Assembly: GCA_034406715.1 (NCBI GenBank)
Contig: CP137869.1
Location: 1,302,001 to 1,366,000, forward strand
Direction: 5' to 3'
DNA: 64,000 nt
Source of the DNA: Rhodotorula mucilaginosa
Taxonomy: Eukaryota; Basidiomycota; Microbotryomycetes; Sporidiobolales; Sporidiobolaceae
The translations under genes were made by a program, and so were the position numbers. The notes beneath the pieces were generated by a model. The model saw only the letters and a list, made by a program, of their open reading frames with translations. It did not search any database and was not told where the DNA came from. Positions 46,487 to 57,075 of the stretch are shown here, in pieces. The number at the start of each line of letters is the position of its first letter. Within the stretch, counting starts at the first letter, position 1.

Positions 46487-49400
46487 CTACTCGCGCTGGT
46501 GGACCGTAGTCTTGGGAGCTGCGAGGTTGTTGACATAGTCTTCGACCCACCGCTCGCGATCCTCGGGGACGTGGTCGAACTCGAGGTAGCGCTTGTCGTT
46601 CTGTCGAGAGCGCGATCAAGAGCCAGAGTCAGCAGGCGCGCTCAGGCAACGGGAGAATCAAGTCGATCTAGGACACACCCTGAGCACGGCATGAATCGCC
46701 TTGAGGTCAATCTGCTCCGCCATTTCCCTCGCATCCGGTTCCTCGTCCTCCGAGTCTTCCCTCACCCCTTCCTCTCCGATCAATTTCCCCTTCTCCCTCT
46801 TCTCCATCTTCTTCATCCGTCCCCAATGCTCGAGCACCGAGTTCTCCTTCAACATCTGCGTAAAGTCCTCCCTCGCTTGTCGAGTTCGCCGCGCGAGCCA
46901 GCCATCATAGAGCGCCTCGAGCTGAGTGAAGTCGGATCCGACGAGGCGAGTCACGTGCGGATCGGACGAGATGGCGGGGAGGACGGCATCGAACGGGGTG
47001 GTGAGGCTCGAGGCGTGCGCTGCAAACAGGGACTCGACGTCGCCGACGCGGGAGCGGTACAATTTCTGCTGGTGGGCGTCGAAGAGGCGGCGCTTGTCGG
47101 ATGGGTGCAAGGACGGCGCGTCGAAGCGAGGGTCGGCGGCAAGGGTGGCCCCCACTTCGTCAAAGCGGGCCTGCAGACAGGAACAAGCGGTATGCGTCAG
47201 TCAGAAAGATCTCACAGGGGCGCGTATGTCGAGGTGGCGCTCGCTGGGGCAGGAAAGACCTCCTCGACAAGAGCCACGAGAGAGAGAGACGCAAGACTGA
47301 CATTATGATCCCGCACCGCATCGACGAGCAACTGGGCAAACTCCCTCTCGGCCTCGTCCTTGCCCAGATGGCCGCGCGCGCGCTCCGCACTCCTGGCATT
47401 CCGCATCTTTTCCAACCGGACTTTTTCCTCCCGTTCGCGCAACGAGGCAGCCGCTCGGGCGGCCTTGTCCTCCTTTGATGGCGCTTGGGCGGGCTTTGCA
47501 GAAGAAGTGGAAGAGGAGGTCGATGCAACGGGGTGGGTGCGGGAAGAGTGAGGACCCGAAGAAGAAGCGAGCGAGGCGAGGTGCTTTTCGAAGAGTTGTT
47601 CGCGGAGCGAGGACGAGTTGACGGCGGCGTAGCGTGGATCGGCTGCATGTCGCTTCTTGACCTGTACGCGGCGACGCATCGCAGCGAGGGTGGTAGTGAT
47701 CAGCAACACGTCCGAGCAAGGGCAAGCAAACAAAAGCCCAAACGAGGGAGACACAGCTGGATGGACGCACCTCTGCCCACTTGTCCCCACTCTTGATCTG
47801 CCCATCCAGTCGCAGCATCTCCCCAAACTCCCTCTCGGCCCTCTCGGCCTCGGCGCGTTTCCGTTCCCCCAGTTCGCGCAACCACTTCTTGAACTCTTTC
47901 TCGCGCTCGCCTTCCGTCTTGCCAAACTCGCGGAACCGCGCGTCTTTCGCGTGTTGCCGCTTAAAGTCGCTAAAGTGGGTGCGGGTCGAAGTGACGGTGG
48001 TGGACAAGAGTTGGCGATAGGCCGTCAGGGGCTGGTGAGGGAGCAACGAACGGCACGATCTCTCACCGGGCATCAGTAACTCTGCGCAGGTTTACCCCGA
48101 AACCCGGGTAGGTATGCGAAGCGATGTAAGGGGCCCGACTCACGTCGACCTTGATCCCACTCTCGGCCGCTCGCCGTTTCGCCGTGCGCTGCTCGCGGAT
48201 CTTGTCCTTGCAGAACTGATCAAACAGATCCCTTCGTTCCTTCTGGCCCTTGACGGCTGCCCGGGGGTTGGGGGAGAGAACAATCAGAGGGCCGAATTTT
48301 AATGGTGGGGGGCACTTCCCCGCCCCAAGAAAAGAGGAGAGGAAGAGGAGAGAGAGAGGGACGCACCGTGGTACCGCGGGTCGGTGACAAACTTGGGCAA
48401 CTCGGTCTCGAACGGTGCCATCGGGTTGATCTCTTTCTCACTCAGCAAGACCTAGCGGGAGGAGGGCAAAAAAAACAACAACCCGGGGTTCAGGATCATT
48501 CACCTTTTGTGTCCGCGAACGAGAGAACGAGAGAGAAAAGGGAGAAAGAACGCTCACGGTGAAGAGCGCGGCTGCCTCGACCTGATCGACTTCCATTCGC
48601 TGAGCAAGTCCCCCCGCCACCTGTTGTTGTTGCTGCTGCTGCTGTTGCTGTTCCGGCTGGGCGTTCGCATTCGGCGCCCCCGGCGCGTCGGCTTCGGCAG
48701 CCGCAGCTTCGGCTTCGGCTTCGCGGGCCATCTCGTCGGCGATTTGGCGCTGCCAATCCTCGTCGGCGAGGTCCTCGAGCGAACTGACCACTTTTGGCTT
48801 CTTTTGCTTCTTCTTCTTCTTTTGATTCTTCGTTTCAGACTTGTCGTCGGTGTCGCCGTCCGGGTTTTGAGGTGGCGTTTGATCCGCCTGCTCTGGCTCC
48901 TGCTGCTTTTGTTTCGAGGAGAGCGAAGGAGGAGGAGAAGTTTGGTTGGGGTCGCCACGACCACCGGTGGTCACGTTGTTGCCGCCGCCGCTTGCGTCGG
49001 TCGACGGCGCCGCCTCTTCTGACGACGACAGTTTCGGTTTCTTGGCTGGAGGAGGACCGCCCGCCGCCGCCGCCGACGCAGCCGCGACTGGTCGTTCCGG
49101 GATAGAGGTGTCGCCCCCCTCTGTCTCGACTTCAATCTCGATTTCGAGGTGACCGCGCTCCTGCCCATCGTCCTCCTCCTCCTCCTCCTCCTCTTCTTCT
49201 TCTTCTTCTCCTTCACCGCGGTTCCTTCCAGCGCCGCCCTCCTCGTCGTCCTCCGCCTTTCGTTTCTTTCTTGTGCCTTCGGAAGAAAAGGTCTCCTGCT
49301 GCGCCTCTTCTGTCACCTTCTTCTCCTGCTCCTCCTCCTTGGCCGCCGCCGCCTGTTCCGCTTCCTCTCGCTCCTTTTGTTCGAGTTGCTCGACGAGGTG

Positions 49401-49889
49401 TTTGACCTCTTCGGGGACAGTCCACACGGATTGTTTCGTCTCCGAGTCGTTGTAAAAGACGTTGCCCTTGTTGGTGACGACGCGGATCCAGTTTGTCTCG
49501 CCGAGTCGAGTCTTGAGTTTCGGTTTCTCCTTCTTTTCTTTCTTCTTGGCGGGAGCTGGGGCTTGGGGTGTGTAGTGTAGAGCGGGGAGTTGAGCCGGTG
49601 CAGGAGGTGCGGCGGCGGCGGCTATGGCGAATCCGGGAGGCGGGGGCGGAGGCGGCAAGGGAGCGGCGGGTCTGACATAGGTCGATACGTTGGTGATTGG
49701 GTTGAACCAGTACGGCGCTCCGTTCGGGGCTGGCGGGCGAGTTACACTGGTCAGTCAGTTGCTCCCGCTATAGCGCAGGGTGAGACGTTTACCCTTGTGT
49801 TGAGTCCACGGGGGAGGGACGGGTGCGAGGAAGGGGACGGCGCCGGCGAGGGGGAAGCCAGGCGGAGGCGGAGGCGCTGGTCCCGACAT
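46487..49889 (-). CDS. WW-FF domain splicing/elongation factor, Dre4/TCERG1-like
   Basis: Exons 49793-49889, 48558-49729, 48367-48451, 48144-48256, 47771-48031, 47302-47661, 46679-47170 and 46487-46600 give about 897 residues. A first WW domain spans PPWTQHKAPNGAPYWFNP, and a second lies in NWIRVVTNKGNVFYND. Then comes a long Glu-rich/poly-Gln region. Four to five FF domains follow (for example LLSEKEINPMAPFETELPKF; YRQLLSTTVTSTRTHFSDF; FAQLLVDAVRDHN). Such proteins tie RNA polymerase II elongation to the spliceosome. The opening W-T-x-H-K-A-P-N-G is typical of fission-yeast Dre4. Its start is only 184 bp from the divergent neighbour. Confidence 0.85.
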
Positions 49890-50073
49890 GCCCGTTGCTG
49901 CTACTCAGAGTCTCGTGTAAGAGCGAGAGAGATGACGGCGACGGCGAATCGGTGTACAGTAATGCCGCTCAATACAATTAGCATTTGTATTTGGCATTTC
50001 ACCGGCTTCAAATCGATCCCTCTTGCTCCCTCCCGAGGACCCTAAACTCGCGCACACGGGCAGGGCGACAAGT

Positions 50074-51466
50074 ATGGACGGCGAGCAAGTTGCACCTGCT
50101 CTGCAGTCCATTGGCAGCGCTGCTCCAGCTGGAAGCGACAACTCTGATGCCTCCGCCCCACTCATCGGCTCACCGCGAGCACTCGTCGACTCGGACGCTG
50201 CGGACGCCCCTGCAAGAGCCACAACGACGACGACGACGACGACACTGGAGGAAGAGGAGGAGGACGAGGCCCAGACGGGACCCGAACCCCTCGCGACTGC
50301 CGCCGCTGCCAGTGCTGTCACGGTCACTGAACCACCACCGCCACCACCGTCATCCATCGCTGCCGTCGCCGAGCTAGTCCAACCCGTGTCAGGAGGAGGA
50401 GGAAGAGGAGGAGAACCGACGAATGATCCCCTCGCCGAGTCAATATCCACTCGAGAAGCTGAGCCAGCACCACAACCACCACCACCACTTTCTTCTTCTA
50501 CACCCGCCGTCGATACAACTTCTTCTTCGTCAGACCCGTCAAGCAGCGCAACAAGACCGGCGACGTTACCCCTTCCTCCTCCGTCTCTTCCGGCTGTTGG
50601 TGCTAGCGCTTCTGCCGCGCCGACCCCAACTCCGACTTCAACCTCCTCTCCAACTCCAAATGCGACTACAACAGCAACTGCAACCCCGGCCGCGACCCAA
50701 ATCCCGCCTAATCCAGTCCCCGCTCCCCCACCACCACCACAAGAAGACCCCTTCTCCCTCCCCTTCTCCGAACCCTACCGCGCCGTCCGCGCCGCCAGTC
50801 AATGGAACTCGCTGCTCACTTGGGCCCGTAAAGTCCGATTGGAGTGCTCGCCCGGAGGGGCAGAGAGGGGTTGGGATTTCGGAACAGGGATGTGAGTCTT
50901 GCTTGGGGGGAGCGGAGCAGCTCTCTCTCTCTTGGTTCGTTCGGAAAAGCTGACCACTCCACCCTTGTTTGCCTATCATGCGTGCGCGTAGGTATCACGT
51001 CCCGAGGAACTCGGCCGAGTATACAGCAGGGGTCAAACGCCTCTCCGACGAGTCAGTTCACCTCTCTCTCTCTCTCTCTCCTCCCCTATCATTCTCGCTT
51101 TGCTCTCTCTCTCTCCCGTATTTCTCTTTTCGCGCGTGTCTTCATCTCCTGACATGGTTCCAACACCCATTTTTTCTCCTCCCCTCCCCTCTCCTCCTCT
51201 TTGCCACGCATCTCGCATTCCGCAACCCGCAACGGATATGCAGAGCCATCTCGGCGTCGAAAACCCCGCTCCCGACCCTCTCGCTCCACGCCGCCGCTCG
51301 AGGCGGCTCTTCGATCTTCTATTCCCAGAATCCAGATCTTTTAGGAAACACGATGTCGGACGATGAGAATGGCGGCGAGGGCGGCGGAGGAGGAGGAGGG
51401 GAGAGGTTGGTGTTGACCGAGAGCGGGAGACCGAAACGGAGTAGGGCGGCGATGACGAGGGGTTGA
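50074..51466 (+). CDS. Unknown Pro/Ser/Thr-rich protein
   Basis: Exons 50074-50891, 50992-51051 and 51244-51466 join in frame to about 366 residues. The first 245 residues are low complexity (Ala, Pro, Ser, Thr, Glu). A compact segment, PYRAVRAASQWNSLLTWARK then GWDFGTGMYHVPRNSAEY, crosses the first splice and looks like the only folded part. The C-terminus is acidic/Gly-rich, then basic (GRPKRSRAAMTRG). I do not recognise the family. Divergent from the Dre4-like gene, probably sharing a promoter. Confidence 0.55.
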
Positions 51467-51837
51467 TGAGGAGAGATGAGATGAGGACCTTAATAAGCAC
51501 TTCTTAGATGATGTTGTGTTTTTGCCATTTTCCTTTCTCCCGAGTTTGGGTGGCGGTATGCTACATAAGCTATAGCACGAACAGGACCATCAATCAGAGA
51601 AGAGCGCGCGCGAGAGAGAGAGATGGACAGAGCCCAGCTGATCCACAATGGTTTGTTGGGTGCATACGAGCGAACGACGGTTTGCAAAGGATCGACCGAG
51701 AGTCAGGCGCAAGAAAAGAGGACTGTACACAGTCTCCGCGCCTCCTCCTCCTCCTTCCCTTCTTTCCCCCAACCCCGACCCGGACCCGGATCCCGATCCG
51801 TTCGCGAGCGATAAAGGTCTCTCTAGGCTGTACCGCT

Positions 51838-54491
51838 TCAGAACCCATACGAGTACCCTCTCGACCCGCCTCCGCCAAACCCGCCGTGCGAGTGACCCCC
51901 GCCGCCGCCGAACCCGCCAAACGGACCTCCTCCTCCCATACCGCCAAACATGTCGTCCATCGAGTAGTAGCCTCCGCCGCCGCCGCCGCCGAAACCGCCG
52001 AAGGGAGAACCGCCGCCGTAGGGGTCGTAATCCGACATGCCGCCAGAGGGGTCGTTCTGTTGTGTGTGTAGTAAGGGCGAGCGGGAGCGGGAGACGGAAC
52101 GGAAGGTGAGTATACGATTGCAGGAAACGACCGGGGAAGGGCAGACAAGAAGACTTGGTCTGGGAAGACTGGGCTGGACTGGAGGGTCCGCCGATGCGAC
52201 TCACCTCGTCGATGCCGGCGTCGAATCGCGCTCGTCGTTGCGGGTCGCTCAGGATCGCGTATGACTCTCCGATCTATAGCACACACACGCGCGCGCGGGA
52301 GTACAAATACATGGTTCAGCAAAGGTCAGGGTGACCACTCACTCGGGATCAAACAGAGGGCGCAAAAAGAAAGAAGCTCACCTCCTTGAAGACGGCCTCG
52401 TCTCCGCCCTTGTCCGGGTGGTGCACGAGCGACATTTTCCGATACGCCTTTTTGATCTCGACCTCGGTCGCGCTCGCCTCGATCCCCAACACTTTATAAT
52501 GGTCCTTCATCTTGCTCTTCTTCAACGTCGCTTCGGCCTCTCTCACTTCGCGTTTCAGCGCCGCCTCGTCGGAGGAGCCGGAGGGCGCGAGCTCGTACGC
52601 TTGTTTGAAATCGCGCAGGGAGGAGTCGTAGTCTTCGAGGGCGAGGTGGGCGCGCGCGCGCGTCCGGTACGCTTTGAAGTAGGACGGGTCGAGCTCGAGG
52701 CAGGCGGAACAGTCGGCGATGGCGGCGTCGTACGATTTGGCCTGTGGGCGGGGGGCGTGTAGCATTCACGGGAGGGAAGGTTTTGTCTTTGTCAGTAAAA
52801 GATTCTCAGCTGGGGTGGAGGGGTTTCAGTTCGCGCCCCCAACTCGACTCACCTTCATATGTGCCGCCGCGCGATTACTCAACAACGTCGCCCTCAGCGT
52901 CTCGTTGTCGTCCTGGTCCGCCTCGATCGCCTCGGTGTATTTCGCGATCGCGTCGGCTATCCGGCCGGCCTTGAACGCCTCGTTGCCGGCCTCTTTGAGC
53001 GCGTCGAGCACCCGGATCCGCTTCATCAGTGTTCTGCAGAGCGGGCGGGCGGGCAAGTTGCCGAGTCGAGAGAGAGAGAGAGAGAGAACAGAGGGACGCG
53101 ATGAGCAATATTGTTACGCAGGTTGGAAGAGTGGTCAGTTTTTCCGACCTCTCAATAGGGTTCGTGTCTCGTGCCAACCCGACAAAGACGAAGGACGCAC
53201 CGAGCTTGGGAGTAATCGGGGTCGTTGCGGAGCGCTTCTTGGCAATGTTTGATGGCCTGGTCGTGCTGGCCCGACAGGTACAGGCACAAGCCGCGGTAGT
53301 AGAGCGGTTCGGGCTGCTTCGGGTCGGCGCGCAAGAGGTCGCTGTGGGAAGTTTCGGACAAGCAGCCGAGACGGGATCTAAGTTGACATGATCGCCTGGA
53401 GGAGGAGAAGAAAAATGGGGGGGACTCACGCGGCGAGGCTGGCAGCGTCGTCGAAGCGCTTTTTGCCGATCAGGGCTTCGAGTTTCCAAGTCCGCCATTC
53501 CTTGGGTGTGACGTTGGCTTCGGCGTCTCGCGCGGCGGCATCGACTCCGAGGATGACCATACTCCAGTCCTTTTTCTCCCTCGCGCGCAAGATGTTGTCG
53601 ACGTGACTCGCGACGCGTTCGGCTCGGGCTTTCTCAGTGGCGGTGGCGCGGTTGGCCGGGTCGAGTCGGAACGCTTCGGTGAGGGATTGCAAAGCGGGGT
53701 AGACCAACCCGAGGGCGAGTTGACACTTTGCGGTGCGGACGAGGGTTTTGACTTGGGGGTCGTTGAGTTGCAACGCGTGCGCGGCGAGGCAGTCTTCCAA
53801 CGCCGACGAGAAGAGTTTCGAACCCATCCGGGCGGCGGCGCGGTTCAACAAGAGGGAAGGGTTGGTCGGGTCGAGCGAGTGCGCGTGGGTGTAGTACCGC
53901 GTCGCGGTGGGATAGTCGGCGCGCTTGTAGGCCAAGTTGCCGAGGTCTTTCTTTTCTTGGGCGCGCGCGAGCCGTTCCGAGTCGGTCAAGTCGGCGTCGG
54001 GTTTCTCTTCCTGCATCGGGTGGTCCTCCTCCTCTTCGCTGTCGTCGTCCTCGCTGTCATCGTCGTCGTCGTCGTCGTCGTCGTCGTCTTCATCAGAGCT
54101 CGCGCGGTCGGTGGACCCGCCGCGAGCGGTGAACCCTCTCGTCCTCTTGGATGGTCCAGCCTGAGGAGGCGCAGCCCCTGGAGCCTGGAAGCTGAAGGCA
54201 AAGTTGCCCTGAGGCGTAAAGTTGCCGGCGCTAAAGTCGCCGTTGGTCGGGTGCGCTCCTCCCGAGGTGGAGGCTCCGTTGCCGTTACCCGTTGAAGCGC
54301 GGGCTCTGTTTCGGGTGAAGCGAGTGGATCAGCACAGAGATCGTTTCCTGGCGACTCTCCGGCGCAGAATGACCAGTGTAGAGGGAGGGCGATTGGTCCG
54401 GAAAGAGGGAGCGAGCGATGGCCACTTGAGAGGAATGGACTGACTTTGCTTGCTGCCTGCGTTGGGCGCCGCTCCGCTTGGCGTTGGGCAT
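51838..54491 (-). CDS. TPR and J-domain co-chaperone, DNAJC7-like
   Basis: Exons 54445-54491, 53430-54305, 53201-53341, 52853-53033, 52382-52741, 52205-52273 and 51838-52056 give about 630 residues. An acidic N-terminus (a run of Asp/Glu) precedes about seven to nine TPR repeats (EKKDLGNLAYKRADYPTAT; LKEAGNEAFKAGRIADAIAK; ADCSACLELDPSYFKAYRTR). A J domain follows with KDHYKVLGIEASATEVEIKK and the catalytic H-P-D in VHHPDKGGDE. A Gly/Phe/Tyr-rich C-terminus ends RGYSYGF. DNAJC7-type proteins link Hsp70 and Hsp90. Its start lies 227 bp from the divergent PCNA start. Confidence 0.9.
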
Positions 54492-54718
54492 CTCGACCAA
54501 GTCTAACTACCGGTCCAAGAGGTCACAAGAGGACTTGGGAGAAGCGTAGCCTCGCTCAGAGCCAGGCGAGCGCTGCCTGCCTGCTTCCGTTCAACGTGAG
54601 TGGCTCCTGTTCCCCCTGTCGCCACGACGCGTCGCCCGCTTTGGCGCGCGCCTCACGCGTCTCGCTTTCTCCTCTCTTCGCACCCGCAACAGCCCTTGCC
54701 CGCCACCCCTCTGCGACC

Positions 54719-56800
54719 ATGTTTGTGAGTGGTGACTACGTCGAGTCTTACCGCGCTGCTGCACCTGCGCCCGCCGGTCCCACGTCGCGCGCTGCGCCGA
54801 GCGATGCGAAAGCGCCTCCTCACGGGTCCCACCTCGCGTCCTCGTCCGACTCGCCCGGCTGCGTACGGTCACCCGCCGAGGGGAAGAGAAGCGTGCTCTC
54901 CCAAGATGCCGAACGATGCCCTCGCCACCACACGCTGCGGCGGAAGCGAGGCACCAGCGCGTGTCTCGACCCTCACCCTCTCCCGCCCTCGACCATCGCC
55001 CTCACCCCGCCCCGTTGTCCATCCCAGTCAGGCCATTGCTGAGCCACAAAGAGAGTATGGCTGACTCTCAAGCTTCTCCCCCTCGACAGGAAGCCAAACT
55101 CGAACAAGCCGAACTCCTCAAAAAGGTCAGTCTCCCCGACCTGCACCTCTGAAGTGGAACTTTGTACTGACGCGATCATCCCCTCGGCAGGTCCTTGACG
55201 GTACGCACACTCGCGAGCGCACATTCCTTTGGAGCCGATGGATTCGGTCACTAACGCTCGACCAAACCAGCCGTCAAGGAACTCGTCACCGATGCCAACT
55301 TTGACTGCTCCGACGAGGGAATCGTGCGTCCCCCGTCCAGCCCCGTCTTGCACATGCTCGGGGTTTGTTTCGCTCCGAGGGTACTGACTGGCGCCCGCCG
55401 TCGACGAACGCACAGAAACTGCAAGCGATGGACAACTCGCACGTCGCGCTCGTCTCGCTCAACCTCGCAAAGTCGGGCTTTACCGAGTACCGCTGCGACC
55501 GCGACCTGTCCCTGGGCATGTCGCTCGCGTCTCTGCAAAAGATTGTCAAGTGCGCCGGCAACAACGACATGGTGACCCTCCGCGCCGACGACTCTCTCGA
55601 CGTCCTCGCCCTCCTCTTCGAAGCCAAGCGCGCCGACCGCGTCGGCGAATACGAGATGAAGTTGATGGACATTGACGCGGACCACCTCGGGATCCCCGAC
55701 ACGGTCTACGACGCCGAGATCAGTTTGTCGTCGGCCGAGTTTGCGCGCATCATCCGCGACTTGAAAGAGTTGGGCGAGAGTGTCAAGATCGAGGTGTCGA
55801 AGGAAGGGGTGCGGTTCTCGGCGGATGGGGACATTGGGTCGGCGAGCGTCACGCTGAAACCCACGGACAAGAGGGGGCAGCAGGACGACGAAGACTCGGA
55901 TGCCTCTGATGATGAGGAGGGTTCGGACGACGAGGAGGAGGAGCAGGAAGAGGAGGAAGAAGAGGAGGAGGAGGAGGAGGAGGCCGAGCCCAAGGACGAA
56001 GACGAGGATGTGGGTTCATTTCTTTCGGGCGGGTCGCCTCGAGCAGGAAGACCCATCTTTTCTGACTCGGGATCTTTCTCGCGCAGGTCGAGATTGAGGA
56101 CGTCAAGCCCGAGGTCAACGGCTCTGGCGACGAGAACGCCGAGGAGGAGGAAGAGGGCGTCTCGGCCGGCGGCGGCAAGAAGCGCAAGGCTCGCGTCGTT
56201 GATTCGGACGACGAGGACGCCGACGCCGACGCTGCTACCGCCAAGAAGGAGGAGAGCACGAGCCCGAAAAAGAAGGTCAAGACCGAGAAGAAGCCCGTCA
56301 TCAAGAAGGAGGCGTCAAAGGCCCCCTCCAAGTCCGCCAAGGGCAAGGGCAAGGCTGCCGTCAAGAAGGAGAAGAAGTCCTCTTCTTCTTCGAAGGGCTC
56401 GAAGAAGACTGCGGCGGCGTCGGGGAAGAAGGGTGGCAAGAAGGCGGACGGCGAGAAGGAGGACGAGGGCGTCAAGATCAACTTGCAGCAGGTGCGCGCA
56501 CTCGCCGCTCGCTCCAGAGCAACAGGTACTGACCTGTTGACTGCACAACACAGGCCGTCGCGTTGACGTTCTCGATCAAGTACCTGTCCAACTTTGCCAA
56601 GTCGACGCCGCTCGCCGAGCGGGTCCGGCTGCACATGTCGAACGAGGTTCCGCTCCTCGTCGAGTACGCGTTCGACCAAGGGCACATTCGGTACTATCTC
56701 GCACCGAAAATCGCTGTGAGTCCTAGGTCTCCCTACGGTCAGGTCGGGTACTGGAACTTGGAGGCGCTGATCGCTCGTCGGCCCCCACCAGGATGAGTGA
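54719..56800 (+). CDS. POL30: PCNA sliding clamp with a large internal insertion
   Basis: Eight exons: 54719-54724, 55090-55125, 55191-55200, 55271-55323, 55416-56009, 56087-56491, 56554-56715, 56792-56800. The first exon is just ATG-TTT; splicing gives [15 protein letters not shown], the canonical PCNA start. Conserved parts include [49 protein letters not shown] and the end [10 protein letters not shown]. The clamp tethers DNA polymerases and repair proteins. At about 424 residues it is far longer than the usual 260. Roughly 170 extra residues, first Glu/Asp-rich then Lys/Ser-rich with NLS-like KKRK, sit in the loop of domain 2 after [12 protein letters not shown] (about residues 189-359). 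An alternative start at 55058 would give a non-canonical N-terminus. Confidence 0.9.
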
Positions 56801-57075
56801 ACGAGCGCATTCACTCTCTGATTCGGCGCCATCCCGAGTATGCTTTGCGAGCGCATGCTCGCCACCTTGTTTCCTCGCCCCTCCCCCTAGCGAACACTCG
56901 CTTCATCTTGCTTGTTTTTCTGTTTTCGTTCCCTGTACTGCCGTTTAATCTGAAGGGCTTGTCTGAAAAAACACCCCATGGCTTCTCTGCTCCAGAGACC
57001 GTCTCTGATTGCGGTAGGGATCATTATAGGGCAGCAAGCGTCTCAGTAATTTCTAGCTCCAAGCATGGAGCCCTC

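Noticed and set aside
55058-55125. PCNA start at ATG 55058 ([14 protein letters not shown])
   Set aside because: The 6-nt exon at 54719 gives the universal M-F-E-A start with proper splice sites, so 55058 lies in the intron.
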